A DNA stretch of 39,558 bases from an uncultured Ruminococcus sp. (GTDB taxonomy: Bacteria; Bacillota; Clostridia; Oscillospirales; Ruminococcaceae): the NCBI RefSeq assembly GCF_946415235.1, contig NZ_CAMKRR010000020.1:1-39558 (forward strand), read 5' to 3'. Shown one piece after another: positions 1 to 6,730 of this stretch; position 1 is the first letter of the stretch, and the number at the start of each line of letters is the position of its first letter. The position numbers and the translations under genes were made by a program. Under the pieces are notes generated by a model. The model ran no database searches, was not told the origin of the DNA, and saw nothing but the letters and a program-made list of their open reading frames with translations.

Positions 1-2
1 CA

Positions 3-68
3 TGGATTGATATTGATTTGGAAATAAAAAAAGAGACATATTACGCAAAGGAAAAACAGCATGACTGA
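3..68 (+). CDS. Possible 3' end of a plus-strand gene (partial)
   Basis: Frame 3 is open from the window edge to a TGA at 66-68 and would encode about 21 C-terminal residues rich in Asp, Glu and Lys, ending KEKQHD. A strong stem-loop follows at 101-131 and could be its terminator. The piece is too short to identify, and an open frame of this length can arise by chance. Confidence 0.25.
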   Translation, partial: WIDIDLEIKKETYYAKEKQHD

Positions 69-100
69 ATCACCAGTGATGCGGCGCTCATATATTATAT

Positions 101-131
101 AGAAACAGCTCCCTCACGGGAGCTGCTTTCT
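101..131. terminator. Stem-loop terminator, family member 1 of a repeated hairpin
   Basis: CAGCTCCC-TCAC-GGGAGCTG (106-125) is a perfect 8-bp stem with a 4-nt loop. AGAAA and TTTCT extend it around one bulged C. It lies between the possible plus-strand gene end and the convergent CPBP gene, so it may stop both. The same 20-mer recurs exactly at 3906-3925 and in altered form at 13901-13920 and 6643-6662. Confidence 0.65.
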
Positions 132-142
132 TCGTATCGTTA

Positions 143-991
143 TTATGTTTTAATCTCTTTTTTCTTGTTTTTCAAAAGTAATATCATAAATATCACAACT
201 ATGACAAGCAAAGGTAAATATCTCACAACATCTGTCCATAATGGCAGAGAAGCATCTTCGGGGATATTGCCCTGTACTAAAAGACTCATGACAGCGCCTT
301 GACTTTCATTGTACATAAAATGAGCGATCACCGCAGGAAATACACTATCTGTCTTTTTTGTCAGCCACATCAGGAACGCCCCGAAGCAGGTAAGCATTGC
401 AAGCCTGCCGAATGTTGAAAAGAGCACTTCTGAGAACGTGCCGTTTCCGTCAAGATAGCCTGAGATATCCATAGGGAAATGCCACAGTCCCCATACGATA
501 CCGCCGACCAGACAGGTACCTACCGTACCGAGCAGCGGCTCCATTTTCTGATTCATATATCCACGCCAGCCAAGCTCCTCACCGAGCAGACCAATAGACT
601 GCACAGCGGAAAATGAAATGAGTAGAAATGCATTTGATAGAACATTGCCGAAAGTGAATCCCCCAAGCCAGTCAGCATGACCGCTAACAATGACAGGGAG
701 CAGAAACATTGCGGAAAGACATATCAGAGGAAGTCCAAATGCAAGCAGATAATACCTGATATTGCCTGTAAGGTGCATATGCAGTTTCATATCGCGGAAG
801 CCCTCTTTGGTAACAGCTCTTGCGATAAGGCTTGCTATCGCAGGAGAAAATGAAAATATCATATATATGATGTAGTATACCGTATTTGATTGGTGCATGA
901 GCTTGGCGCACAGAATGTAAAACAGCATGAAAGCAAATACGATCAGCAGATAGATACCGAGCCGTTTCGCATTTTCTTTTTTAGTGGTCAT
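143..991 (-). CDS. CPBP family intramembrane metalloprotease (CAAX protease-like)
   Basis: A 282-residue multi-pass membrane protein of the CPBP/Abi family, intramembrane peptidases related to the eukaryotic type II CAAX prenyl endopeptidase. The conserved EELGWRGYMNQ motif (second Glu plus Arg) sits mid-protein, followed by a GIVWGLWHFP motif (His) and a late VIAHFMYN motif (His-Asn); together these are the expected metal and catalytic residues. The start ATG at 991 overlaps the stop of the upstream permease by 11 nt and is preceded by AAAGGAGTGG, so it is the last gene of the GntR/ABC operon. Bacterial CPBP proteins often occur with peptide-antibiotic export or self-immunity genes. Here a role with the adjacent ABC transporter is inferred from position only; the substrate is unknown. 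Confidence 0.85.
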   Translation of the reverse strand: MTTKKENAKRLGIYLLIVFAFMLFYILCAKLMHQSNTVYYIIYMIFSFSPAIASLIARAVTKEGFRDMKLHMHLTGNIRYYLLAFGLPLICLSAMFLLPVIVSGHADWLGGFTFGNVLSNAFLLISFSAVQSIGLLGEELGWRGYMNQKMEPLLGTVGTCLVGGIVWGLWHFPMDISGYLDGNGTFSEVLFSTFGRLAMLTCFGAFLMWLTKKTDSVFPAVIAHFMYNESQGAVMSLLVQGNIPEDASLPLWTDVVRYLPLLVIVVIFMILLLKNKKKEIKT

Positions 992-1688
992 ACTGCTCCA
1001 CTCCTTTCAGATACAGCCTGCAAGTAATGCGGTAGGAAAGATAGTACAGCGCAAGACATACTACTAGACAGACCGACAGTATCAGAGAGCCATTCTGTAC
1101 ATTGAATACCTTTTTGCACATCTCAATGATCGTATCAAAATGCTCTGCATTCAGTATCATTAATACTGAAATGACAACAGCTCCCGTGACCATAAAGATC
1201 ATTTTGATAATACTTCCTTTTTTACTTCCAAAACGATAGACAAAAGGAATGTCAATGGCACGGGAAAGTATCTGCACAAAGCAGAGTGGAACGGCAATGC
1301 CGCTGACTTCTTCAATCTCTGTAATTCCCATATCTGCTGCAACAGCACAGTATCCTCTGTCCACACATTGCAGTGAAAACAGAAACAATACCACCATAGC
1401 AAATATCATCTCATACTTCAAACGGAGAAAGCCCTTGTAGCCTTCAGGTGTTGCAGTTATCCAATAGCCCCACAGCTTGCGGTCATCGCCGCGCAGTACC
1501 AGCATCTGCAATGCACCTGCCACAAGAAATCCTGCTATCAGTCCACCGATACGAAGCGGAGCATTACCTATATTAGATATTTCTCCACGCATCAACAGAA
1601 GAACAAACAACGGAGCAAATCCGCAAAGTATCATAGATAGAATAAACCATCGATTTTGCTTCCATTCCTTGTAAACCAGACCTGTCAT
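981..1688 (-). CDS. ABC-2 type transporter permease, second subunit
   Basis: A roughly 235-residue hydrophobic protein with about six membrane segments. It begins MTGLVYKEWKQNRWF, a typical amphipathic N-terminus of ABC-2 permeases. The longer open frame starts inside the upstream gene; ATG at 1688 is chosen because it follows AAGGAGAG at good spacing and its A is shared with the TAA stop of the upstream permease, a translational coupling signature. It pairs with the permease at 1688-2449 and the ATPase at 2449-3327. No substrate can be read from the sequence. In YtrA/BcrA-like systems such permeases respond to or export cell-wall antibiotics, which is family knowledge and not shown here. Confidence 0.78.
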   Translation of the reverse strand: MTGLVYKEWKQNRWFILSMILCGFAPLFVLLLMRGEISNIGNAPLRIGGLIAGFLVAGALQMLVLRGDDRKLWGYWITATPEGYKGFLRLKYEMIFAMVVLFLFSLQCVDRGYCAVAADMGITEIEEVSGIAVPLCFVQILSRAIDIPFVYRFGSKKGSIIKMIFMVTGAVVISVLMILNAEHFDTIIEMCKKVFNVQNGSLILSVCLVVCLALYYLSYRITCRLYLKGVEQYDH

Positions 1689-2449
1689 TACGGCTCTCTC
1701 CTTTCGTGCGACCGCCACATCGCAAGGAAGAATAATACACATAAAACAACAAAAACGGCTAATATGCAAAGCGTTGTTTTCCCAGAACACAGAATAGTTT
1801 CAAATTTGTTGACCGCTTCTTCCGAGATCATAACATCGTCCTCAGCAGGCTTCCCAGCTTTATTCATACCGGGAAACAAGCCAAATACTCTGAATACAAA
1901 TCCTGCACCGACAAAAGCAAGTACGCTTATCAGCTTCAATTGGTTTTTATCCTTTGCGCACATCATGATATAGCTGTAAGCAATATCGACCAGCATCACG
2001 GCACAGACAGCGCCGAGATAAATATTCAGCATATAAATGATACCGAAATTGGAATAACCCGCTGCTGCAGTGTATACAAATTCAAAAGCCCATGATAACA
2101 GTCCGAAGAACAGAATATAGCATAGCTTCGTCAGAAGATCGGACAGAGCCTGCTGTTTTGCTGTCGGCGGCAGAACAAAGGAATATCTCTTCCACCCCGA
2201 ACTGATGTCCGCTTTCTGTAAGCCGTTATTCGTGCCTGCCATAAATCCGCCTGTCAGTGCTACTATTCCCACAAAAAGAGGTATCATTTCTAAAGGCGAT
2301 TCCTCACCTTCGACAGGTTTGAAGATAAAGACGAGTATAAGTGGAGTCATCATCAGCAACGCCAGCAGCAGAAACAGTATCAGCATAAGAATAAATCGTT
2401 TGCGTGTCAACATTAATTCACGATATATCAGCGATCTGTACAGTTTCAT
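1688..2449 (-). CDS. ABC-2 type transporter permease, first subunit
   Basis: A membrane protein of about 253 residues starting MKLYRSLIYRELMLTRKRF, then alternating hydrophobic helices and a C-terminal pair of membrane segments. ATG at 2449 shares its A with the TAA stop of the upstream ATPase and is preceded by AAAGGAG. An in-frame GTG at 2458 lies almost on top of that ribosome binding site, so it is not favoured. One loop of about 40 residues with several charged positions (KPAEDDVMISEEAVNKFE) lies between hydrophobic stretches and is probably extracellular. It forms the membrane channel together with the second permease. I cannot assign a substrate. Confidence 0.78.
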   Translation of the reverse strand: MKLYRSLIYRELMLTRKRFILMLILFLLLALLMMTPLILVFIFKPVEGEESPLEMIPLFVGIVALTGGFMAGTNNGLQKADISSGWKRYSFVLPPTAKQQALSDLLTKLCYILFFGLLSWAFEFVYTAAAGYSNFGIIYMLNIYLGAVCAVMLVDIAYSYIMMCAKDKNQLKLISVLAFVGAGFVFRVFGLFPGMNKAGKPAEDDVMISEEAVNKFETILCSGKTTLCILAVFVVLCVLFFLAMWRSHERREP

Positions 2450-3327
2450 TACGACCACTCCTTTGCATCACGGTGAACATAGTAAAGCATGATATCGTCA
2501 AGGCTTGCAGGATCTATCACGCAGTCACGATATTTGCAGGAAGCACTCTCACGGTTAGTCACCATGACCTCTGCACCAAAATTGTTGGTGCGTATGCTGA
2601 CGATATCCTCAGCGTCTATCTCTTGTATCTTGTCTTTGTCGCATTTGAGGATACCGTGCTTCTCGATAATTTCATCCTTGTAGCCTGTGAGAAGTATCCT
2701 GCCTTTGTCAATGAAAGTCACCATATCGGCTATCTTTTCAAGGTCAGAGGTAATATGCGAGGACATCAGGATAGAGCGCTCGCCGTTTTGCAGATACTCC
2801 ATAAATATGCGCAGTATCTCGTCACGTACAACAGGGTCAAGTCCTGTAGTCGCTTCGTCCATAACAAGAAGCTCTGCATTATGAGATAGGGCGCAGGCTA
2901 TCTGCAATTTCATTTTCATACCCTTGGAGAACTGGCCTATTCTCTTTTTCTGGGGGAGCTGAAAGCGCTCAATATAATTTAAATATGCAGCATTATCCCA
3001 TTCAGGGTACATACCCTCGAAGATTCGTGCCATATCCTTTGCATAGAACACATCATGGAACGGCAGCTCGTCAAACACCACGGCGATACGCTTTTTTATT
3101 GCATTTTCGTCCTTAATATGGTCAAGACCGAGCAGTTTGATCTCGCCATCATTTATATCGGTAATGTGGAGCAAACTGCGAATAGTAGTAGTTTTGCCAG
3201 CACCATTTTGCCCAATAAAGCCCATTATACACCCCTTAGGTATATCAAAGCTTATATTATCCAGCGTAAAGCCGTCATATTTTTTAGTAACACCCTTGAT
3301 CTCAACAGCGTTTTCATAGTAATTCAT
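2449..3327 (-). CDS. ABC transporter ATP-binding protein (BcrA/YtrB-like)
   Basis: A 292-residue ATPase. It shows Walker A GQNGAGKTT, a QFSKGMKMKLQIACAL signature (FSKGM in place of LSGGQ, as common in drug-type ABC-2 ATPases), Walker B LLVMDEATTGLDP, and the H-loop in SSHITSDLEKIAD. The C-terminal 70 residues are a poorly conserved accessory region typical of this branch. ATG at 3327 is chosen over an earlier in-frame start because GGAGGGG lies just upstream; it overlaps the GntR stop by a few bases. It energises the two downstream permeases. The GntR, ATPase, permease, permease arrangement matches Bacillus YtrABC-type operons induced by cell-wall-active peptides. That induction is inference here. 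Confidence 0.92.
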   Translation of the reverse strand: MNYYENAVEIKGVTKKYDGFTLDNISFDIPKGCIMGFIGQNGAGKTTTIRSLLHITDINDGEIKLLGLDHIKDENAIKKRIAVVFDELPFHDVFYAKDMARIFEGMYPEWDNAAYLNYIERFQLPQKKRIGQFSKGMKMKLQIACALSHNAELLVMDEATTGLDPVVRDEILRIFMEYLQNGERSILMSSHITSDLEKIADMVTFIDKGRILLTGYKDEIIEKHGILKCDKDKIQEIDAEDIVSIRTNNFGAEVMVTNRESASCKYRDCVIDPASLDDIMLYYVHRDAKEWS

Positions 3328-3328
3328 A

Positions 3329-3703
3329 TTATTCCCCTCCGTTAACAAGGTCAAGCAATTCGTGAAGCTCCTCCATCGTGACGCCTATCTTGCGTGCTGA
3401 ATCGCCTGCTTCTATTAGCAGGGATTCTATACGCTTGATCTGCTCCTCACGATAGAGCTCCAGGTTCTGCGCCTTTACGAAAGAGCCTTTTCCCGTGTAG
3501 CTTTCGATAAAGCCATCACGTTCAAGCTCCTCATATGCGCGTTTGGTTGTCATAAAACTGATACGGAGCTCGGTTGCGAGAATTCGCATAGAGGGCAGAG
3601 CTTCGCCCTCCTTTAGCTTTCCCTCCAGTATCATAGTCTTTATCTGGTTTGCTATCTGTATATAGATAGGCTCACCGGATGAGTTACTGATGTTAATATT
3701 CAT
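3329..3703 (-). CDS. GntR family transcriptional regulator, YtrA subfamily
   Basis: A 124-residue regulator. The N-terminal winged helix-turn-helix covers the PIYIQIANQIKTMILEGKL start and the LRISFMTTKRAYEELERDGFI recognition region, and a short C-terminal helical tail of about 50 residues follows. This small size fits the YtrA subfamily, which lacks a ligand-binding domain. ATG at 3703 is chosen because the protein then starts at the conserved MNINISNSSGEPIY segment and an AAGGAG site lies upstream. It heads the ABC operon and almost certainly represses its own promoter: a perfect 10-bp inverted repeat overlaps the -10 element just upstream. The effector is unknown. Confidence 0.9.
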   Translation of the reverse strand: MNINISNSSGEPIYIQIANQIKTMILEGKLKEGEALPSMRILATELRISFMTTKRAYEELERDGFIESYTGKGSFVKAQNLELYREEQIKRIESLLIEAGDSARKIGVTMEELHELLDLVNGGE

Positions 3704-3707
3704 TTTT

Positions 3708-3717
3708 AGTGTACACT
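3708..3717. promoter_or_regulatory. Short palindrome at the GntR ribosome binding site
   Basis: AGTGTACACT is a perfect 10-bp palindrome next to the AAGGAG site of the GntR gene. It could be a secondary protein-binding site, or chance; it does not match the arms of the operator at 3764-3790. Confidence 0.3.
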
Positions 3718-3763
3718 CCTTGTGGTTATATAACTTTACCTGCTTTCCGGACAGCAAAGTCTA

Positions 3764-3790
3764 AATTGTATAACTACCTTTTATACAATT
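3764..3790. promoter_or_regulatory. Probable GntR/YtrA operator
   Basis: AATTGTATAA, a 7-nt spacer CTACCTT, then TTATACAATT: a perfect 10-bp inverted repeat. One arm overlaps the -10 hexamer of the promoter at 3788-3816 and the other covers the expected transcription start, which is the ideal position for autorepression by the GntR protein encoded just downstream. Confidence 0.72.
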
Positions 3791-3816
3791 ATATCAACTG
3801 CGTTACACTTTGTCAA
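3788..3816 (-). promoter_or_regulatory. Sigma-A promoter of the GntR/ABC operon
   Basis: On the minus strand TTGACA (3811-3816), a 17-bp spacer, then TATAAT (3788-3793). Both hexamers match the consensus exactly. The -10 overlaps the inverted-repeat operator. Confidence 0.85.
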
Positions 3817-3890
3817 GGGTTTTTAAAAAATATTTTGAAAATGATTAATGAATAGACATTGTAAGTATTCTTCAAATTCTAAATTAACAG

Positions 3891-4120
3891 CACAAAAAAA
3901 AACAACAGCTCCCTCACGGGAGCTGGCTTCTTTAATAGCTTTGTACCACCAATAAATTTCGTGTGATTTTCGTGTGATTTCGTGTGATTTTTGACTAAAA
4001 ATCAGTCACACGCAACTGCAAAATGCATTTAAAACTGCTTTCTGTAGGCAACAGAAAAGCCTGTATTTCGGTGTTTCCCTCGAAATACAGGCTTTTTAAT
4101 TCTGGCGGACAGAGAGGGAT
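3891..4120 (+). repeat. Integrative-element end module, copy A
   Basis: In order: an A-rich run, the CAGCTCCC stem-loop (3906-3925), three direct CGTGTGA motifs (3960-3966, 3971-3977, 3981-3987), one inverted TCACACG (4006-4012), a 16-bp-stem hairpin (4055-4096), and the 16-mer GCGGACAGAGAGGGAT (4105-4120). The 16-mer is identical to the 3' end of the tRNA-Ser gene at 14173-14261. Copy B at 13891-14187 has the same parts in the same order. Short direct motifs, a terminator and a tRNA 3' end are what is expected beyond the integrase gene at the end of an element using a tRNA attachment site. No integrase gene is present. The mobile-element reading is inference; the duplication is directly visible. 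Confidence 0.6.
4055..4096. terminator. Bidirectional terminator hairpin in element-end module A
   Basis: AAAAGCCTGTATTTCG and CGAAATACAGGCTTTT form a perfect 16-bp stem around a 10-nt loop. A short T-run follows on the plus strand. The counterpart in copy B is at 14126-14162. Confidence 0.75.
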
Positions 4121-4448
4121 ATCGCCTATGATGAGATTTATCGATGAGAATGAAGATCTGTGCGGCTATTCTGTTGCCGACGTTATCGTAGGCAAAGCAT
4201 CGGCAATTTTGTTTGTTAAAGCAGGTATATCAGCCGTTCATGGCAAAGTAATGTCTGAAAGCGGAAAAGCTTACCTTGAAAGTCATAGTATTCCATGCAC
4301 ATATGATATCCTAACCAAGCGTATAATTAACCGTCATGGTACGGATATATGTCCTATGGAAAAGACCGTGGCAGAAATTGATGATGCCGAAATAGGCTAT
4401 ATAGCGTTAAAATCACGACTGAACGAAATAAAAAAGCTATCTCTTTGA
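4105..4448 (+). pseudogene. DUF1893 family protein, 5'-truncated
   Basis: From RGISPMMRFIDE onward the product matches DUF1893 (PF08973) as I know it: a YSVADVIVGKASAILFVKAG core, then RIINRHGTDICPMEKTV and a DDAEIGYIAL tail. The family normally has about 30 more N-terminal residues before the RGI segment. Here the sequence upstream is instead the terminator and repeats of element-end module A, so the apparent N-terminal extension from an ATG at 4023 is read-through of a hairpin and not a real protein start. ATG codons at 4128 and 4131 could still start a truncated product, with the purine-rich GAGAGGG of the tRNA-like core as a makeshift ribosome binding site. No convincing promoter was seen. 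The function of DUF1893 is not established. Confidence 0.7.
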
Positions 4449-4550
4449 TTGAGCTTGTGAAAAGCTATTGAACCAAAAATGTAATTATTGCCTCTTGAAT
4501 AATAGATTATAGGTATAAAAGGCAATTCTCTCCTAGGAAGGCTGTAACTA

Positions 4551-4769
4551 TCATTCTACCGGCAAATCTATAAATGCGGGCTCGTGCTCAGCCTCTCGAA
4601 CGTATCTGAGCATATCATCACGGAGCAGGCGTACTGTTGATGTATTGATACCGGGATGTCCGCAGATGTATTCATCCTTCATCAAATCATTATCGATAAC
4701 AAGCTGAATGTTGTTGTCTGTATCAAATATAAGCTCCAGTGCTGATACAGAACCAGGGATAGTATATAC
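4551..4769 (-). pseudogene. Prolyl-tRNA editing deacylase (ProX/YbaK family), C-terminal fragment
   Basis: Translating the minus strand between stops gives 72 residues containing TIPGSVSALELIFDT, IQLVIDNDLM, CGHPGINTSTVRL and EPAFIDLPVE, a clear match to the C-terminal half of the ProX/YbaK trans-editing domain that hydrolyses mischarged Ala-tRNA(Pro). There is no start codon or ribosome binding site and the N-terminal half is missing. An in-frame TAA lies at 4770-4772, only a few bases from the stop of the flavodoxin-like reductase (4777), so the break point is at the 3' end of that gene. This is a gene remnant. Confidence 0.8.
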
Positions 4770-4776
4770 TTACCTC

Positions 4777-5406
4777 TTATTTCAGATCATCTCTCACAAA
4801 ATGTGTTGGATTCCATACTTCCTTTTTTGGAAGATCATATTTCTCCTTACCGAGAGCTATTGACTTCATCAGGAAAGACATATTCTTTGCAAGATTTCTC
4901 ATTGTCTGCAACCCTTCAGCGTCAAAAGCAGCTTCGCCCTGCAATCTGCCGTAAACACTGTTCCAGTATGTGCTTGAAGCAACAGGCATACCGCAGATAG
5001 TGAAGTATTTGTTCAGCTCGTCAAATGTCGACGAACAGCCTCCGCGTCTCGCAACAACAACGCTCGCACCGACCTTCATGGTCTTGTCAAAGTGAGAACT
5101 GTAAAACAATCTGTCAAGACAGGCAATGAGAGTTGCATTTGCCGAAGCATAATAAACAGGAGACGCAACGATAAGACCATCCGCAGCTTCAAACTTAGCT
5201 GCAATATCATTTACCTCATCATTGAATACACAGCGTCCAAGCTCGGCGCATTTACCACAGGCAATACATCCGCAAATATCCTTATTGCCTATCTGACAGA
5301 CCTCGGTCTCTATTCCCTCAGTATCGAATGTTCTGACCATCTCTTTCACTGCGACAGATGTGTTGCCATCGGTTCTGGGGCTTCCGTTGATTATAAGTAC
5401 TTTCAT
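4777..5406 (-). CDS. Flavodoxin-like NAD(P)H-dependent FMN reductase / iron-sulfur flavoprotein family
   Basis: A 209-residue cytosolic protein. MKVLIINGSPRTDGNTSVAV is the FMN phosphate-binding loop of the flavodoxin-like reductase fold. CGCIACGKCAELGRCVFNDEV is a compact cysteine cluster like that of archaeal-type iron-sulfur flavoproteins, and SPVYYASANATLIACLDR is the second flavin-contact segment. ATG at 5406 is chosen because AGGAGGAAG lies at ideal spacing; the longer frame adds 31 residues without support. It is the only apparently intact gene among pseudogenes at 4.1-6.6 kb. Probable role: FMN- or quinone-type redox chemistry. The physiological substrate is unknown. Confidence 0.88.
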   Translation of the reverse strand: MKVLIINGSPRTDGNTSVAVKEMVRTFDTEGIETEVCQIGNKDICGCIACGKCAELGRCVFNDEVNDIAAKFEAADGLIVASPVYYASANATLIACLDRLFYSSHFDKTMKVGASVVVARRGGCSSTFDELNKYFTICGMPVASSTYWNSVYGRLQGEAAFDAEGLQTMRNLAKNMSFLMKSIALGKEKYDLPKKEVWNPTHFVRDDLK

Positions 5407-5487
5407 TGAATCTTCCTCCTTATAATTTCGCTGAACACATTTCAGCATAAATATCATCAATACTGAGAAACGCCTGAATGTAAAGTG

Positions 5488-5511
5488 ATTTCCGCCCATA
5501 AGGGCGGAAAT
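5488..5511. terminator. Perfect 10-bp hairpin downstream of the aldo/keto reductase pseudogene
   Basis: ATTTCCGCCC-ATAA-GGGCGGAAAT. The stem is strong but no clean T-run follows on either strand, so it may be an attenuating or mRNA-stabilising structure and not a true intrinsic terminator. Confidence 0.45.
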
Positions 5512-5531
5512 AATAATTATCCATGTATCAT

Positions 5532-6229
5532 CTATACTTCATCAGGATGCTCTCCCGACCATCCTCTCTCAGGGAGACTTGAAAGGTAGGACATATCGTC
5601 TTCAGCAATCCTGAAACCAAATATATCAAGATTTTCCTTCATTCTTTCCTTTGATGAAGCTTTCGTGATAACAGGAATACCTCGCTGATTAAGATATCTG
5701 AGCAATAATGCAGCATTTGTGCAGCCGTATTTTGCGGCTATATTTGATACTGTACCGTCATTTATAAGTTTTGCTCTGCCAAGCGGGCTCCATGCCTGTG
5801 GAAGTATGCCCTCTTTTCTGAGGTAAGAAAGCGTATATTCCTGCATATAACCAACGTGGAGTTCAAGCTGGTCTACCATAGGACGGATTCGTGCGACTTC
5901 TAAAAGAGGTCTTATATGGTGCGGAAGGAAATTAGACAAGCCTATGGCCTTTACTCTTCCCTGCTCATATAACTCCTCCATTGCCGCCCATGAGCCGCTG
6001 ACTTTTTCAAACTATTCATCATCATTCCCGTCACTCTTAGGCCAGTGTATAAGATACATGTCAAGATGATCGGTTTTAAGCTTACGGCAGGATTCTTCAA
6101 ATGATCTCAGCGTTTTATCCCTGCCAAGATCAGTATGCCATACCTTGCTGCACAGGAAGATCTCATCTCTCGGAATACCCGAATGTTCAATAGCTTCACC
6201 GATCTGTTCCTCGTTTCCGTATACTCTAT
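5532..6229 (-). pseudogene. Aldo/keto reductase, 5'-truncated with an internal TAG
   Basis: In one continuous frame the minus strand encodes aldo/keto reductase sequence: YGNEEQIGEAI (catalytic Tyr), FLCSKVW (catalytic Lys), DMYLIHWPKS (catalytic His), then EELYEQGRVKAIGLSNF, WSPLGRAKL and VITKASSKERMKENLDIF. The frame is broken by TAG at 6012-6014, directly after SDGNDDE and before FEKVSGSW; it resumes in the same frame, so this is a nonsense change and not a frameshift. The N-terminal part, including the conserved Asp of the DTA motif, is missing and is replaced by helicase-derived sequence. An internal ATG at 5981 gives a 149-residue piece without the active site. The gene is dead unless TAG is read through. 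Confidence 0.85.
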
Positions 6230-6557
6230 CAAAAATAGTAGCAATATCATCGCGACCTTGAGGTATATATACAATAAAGCCCTCTCGTCCTCTTGTAAGC
6301 AATACCCTATAGCTATTATTTCTGTAGGTTATTTTTTCGTCATCAGTGCCTTTGAACTTCCACTGATCATTAATCCATCTGGCATCATTGCCCCATCCAA
6401 CAATTGGCATATCTATTTCCAATCCTTGACAGTCAAATTCTATGATTGCAACAGAAAGAGCGCAACAAGAGTCAGGGTGATTTGATTCCTTGTTAAACCA
6501 AGGAGCAACCTGCCAGCGTCGGTACGAACCATCAGGATATAGTTTCGCTCTATCTAT
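6230..6557 (-). pseudogene. DUF2075-type DNA/RNA helicase, C-terminal fragment joined to the aldo/keto reductase remnant
   Basis: From just inside a TGA at 6558-6560 the minus strand reads WQVAPWFNKES, CCALSVAIIEFDCQGLEID, VGWGNDARWINDQWKF and SYRVLLTRGREGFIVYIPQ. This is the hallmark C-terminus of the DUF2075 / Schlafen-like superfamily helicases (QGLE and YRVLLTRG motifs). There is no start and all upstream helicase domains are absent. The frame runs directly into the aldo/keto reductase remnant near 6221-6240, so an in-frame chimera was made by deletion. TTG at 6422 is the only start-like codon near the left part and has no ribosome binding site. Confidence 0.75.
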
Positions 6558-6642
6558 TCACATTTAAATGCTGATCGTCACGCTCAATTTGTACAGGAAC
6601 TCCAAGTAATCGTCATGGAAACATAATATCTTATATGAACAG

Positions 6643-6662
6643 CAGCTCTATTGTGGGAGCTG
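6643..6662. repeat. Variant of the repeated CAGCTC stem-loop
   Basis: CAGCTC, a short loop, then GGGAGCTG followed by CTTCTT. It is a degenerate relative of the hairpins at 106-125, 3906-3925 and 13901-13920, all in the same orientation. It lies between the helicase remnant and the serpin terminator. Confidence 0.5.
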
Positions 6663-6678
6663 CTTCTTGTAATCTGAA

Positions 6679-6701
6679 AAAACCCGGCTAGGCCGGGTTT
6701 T
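6679..6701 (-). terminator. Intrinsic terminator of the large dockerin-serpin gene
   Basis: AAAACCCGGC-CTA-GCCGGGTTTT followed by more T on the minus strand, about 30 nt past the stop of the serpin gene. It would also work on the plus strand. Confidence 0.88.
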
Positions 6702-6730
6702 TCATTGTTTTTTCCTTTAGTTTGAAAAAT

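Noticed and set aside
2310..2325. A Spo0A-box-like TTCGACA in the permease gene, and another near 9590
   Set aside because: Both are inside coding sequence far from promoters, and chance matches to a 7-mer are expected in 39 kb.
3960..4012. CGTGTGA repeats as a small CRISPR or replication-origin iteron array
   Set aside because: There are only three direct copies and one inverted copy, repeated identically in module B beside tRNA-Ser. Integrase arm sites explain them better, and no replication gene is near.
4023..4104. N-terminal extension of the DUF1893 reading frame
   Set aside because: It translates the terminator hairpin and repeats of element-end module A and has no similarity to the family. 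The true gene part begins after the 16-mer.
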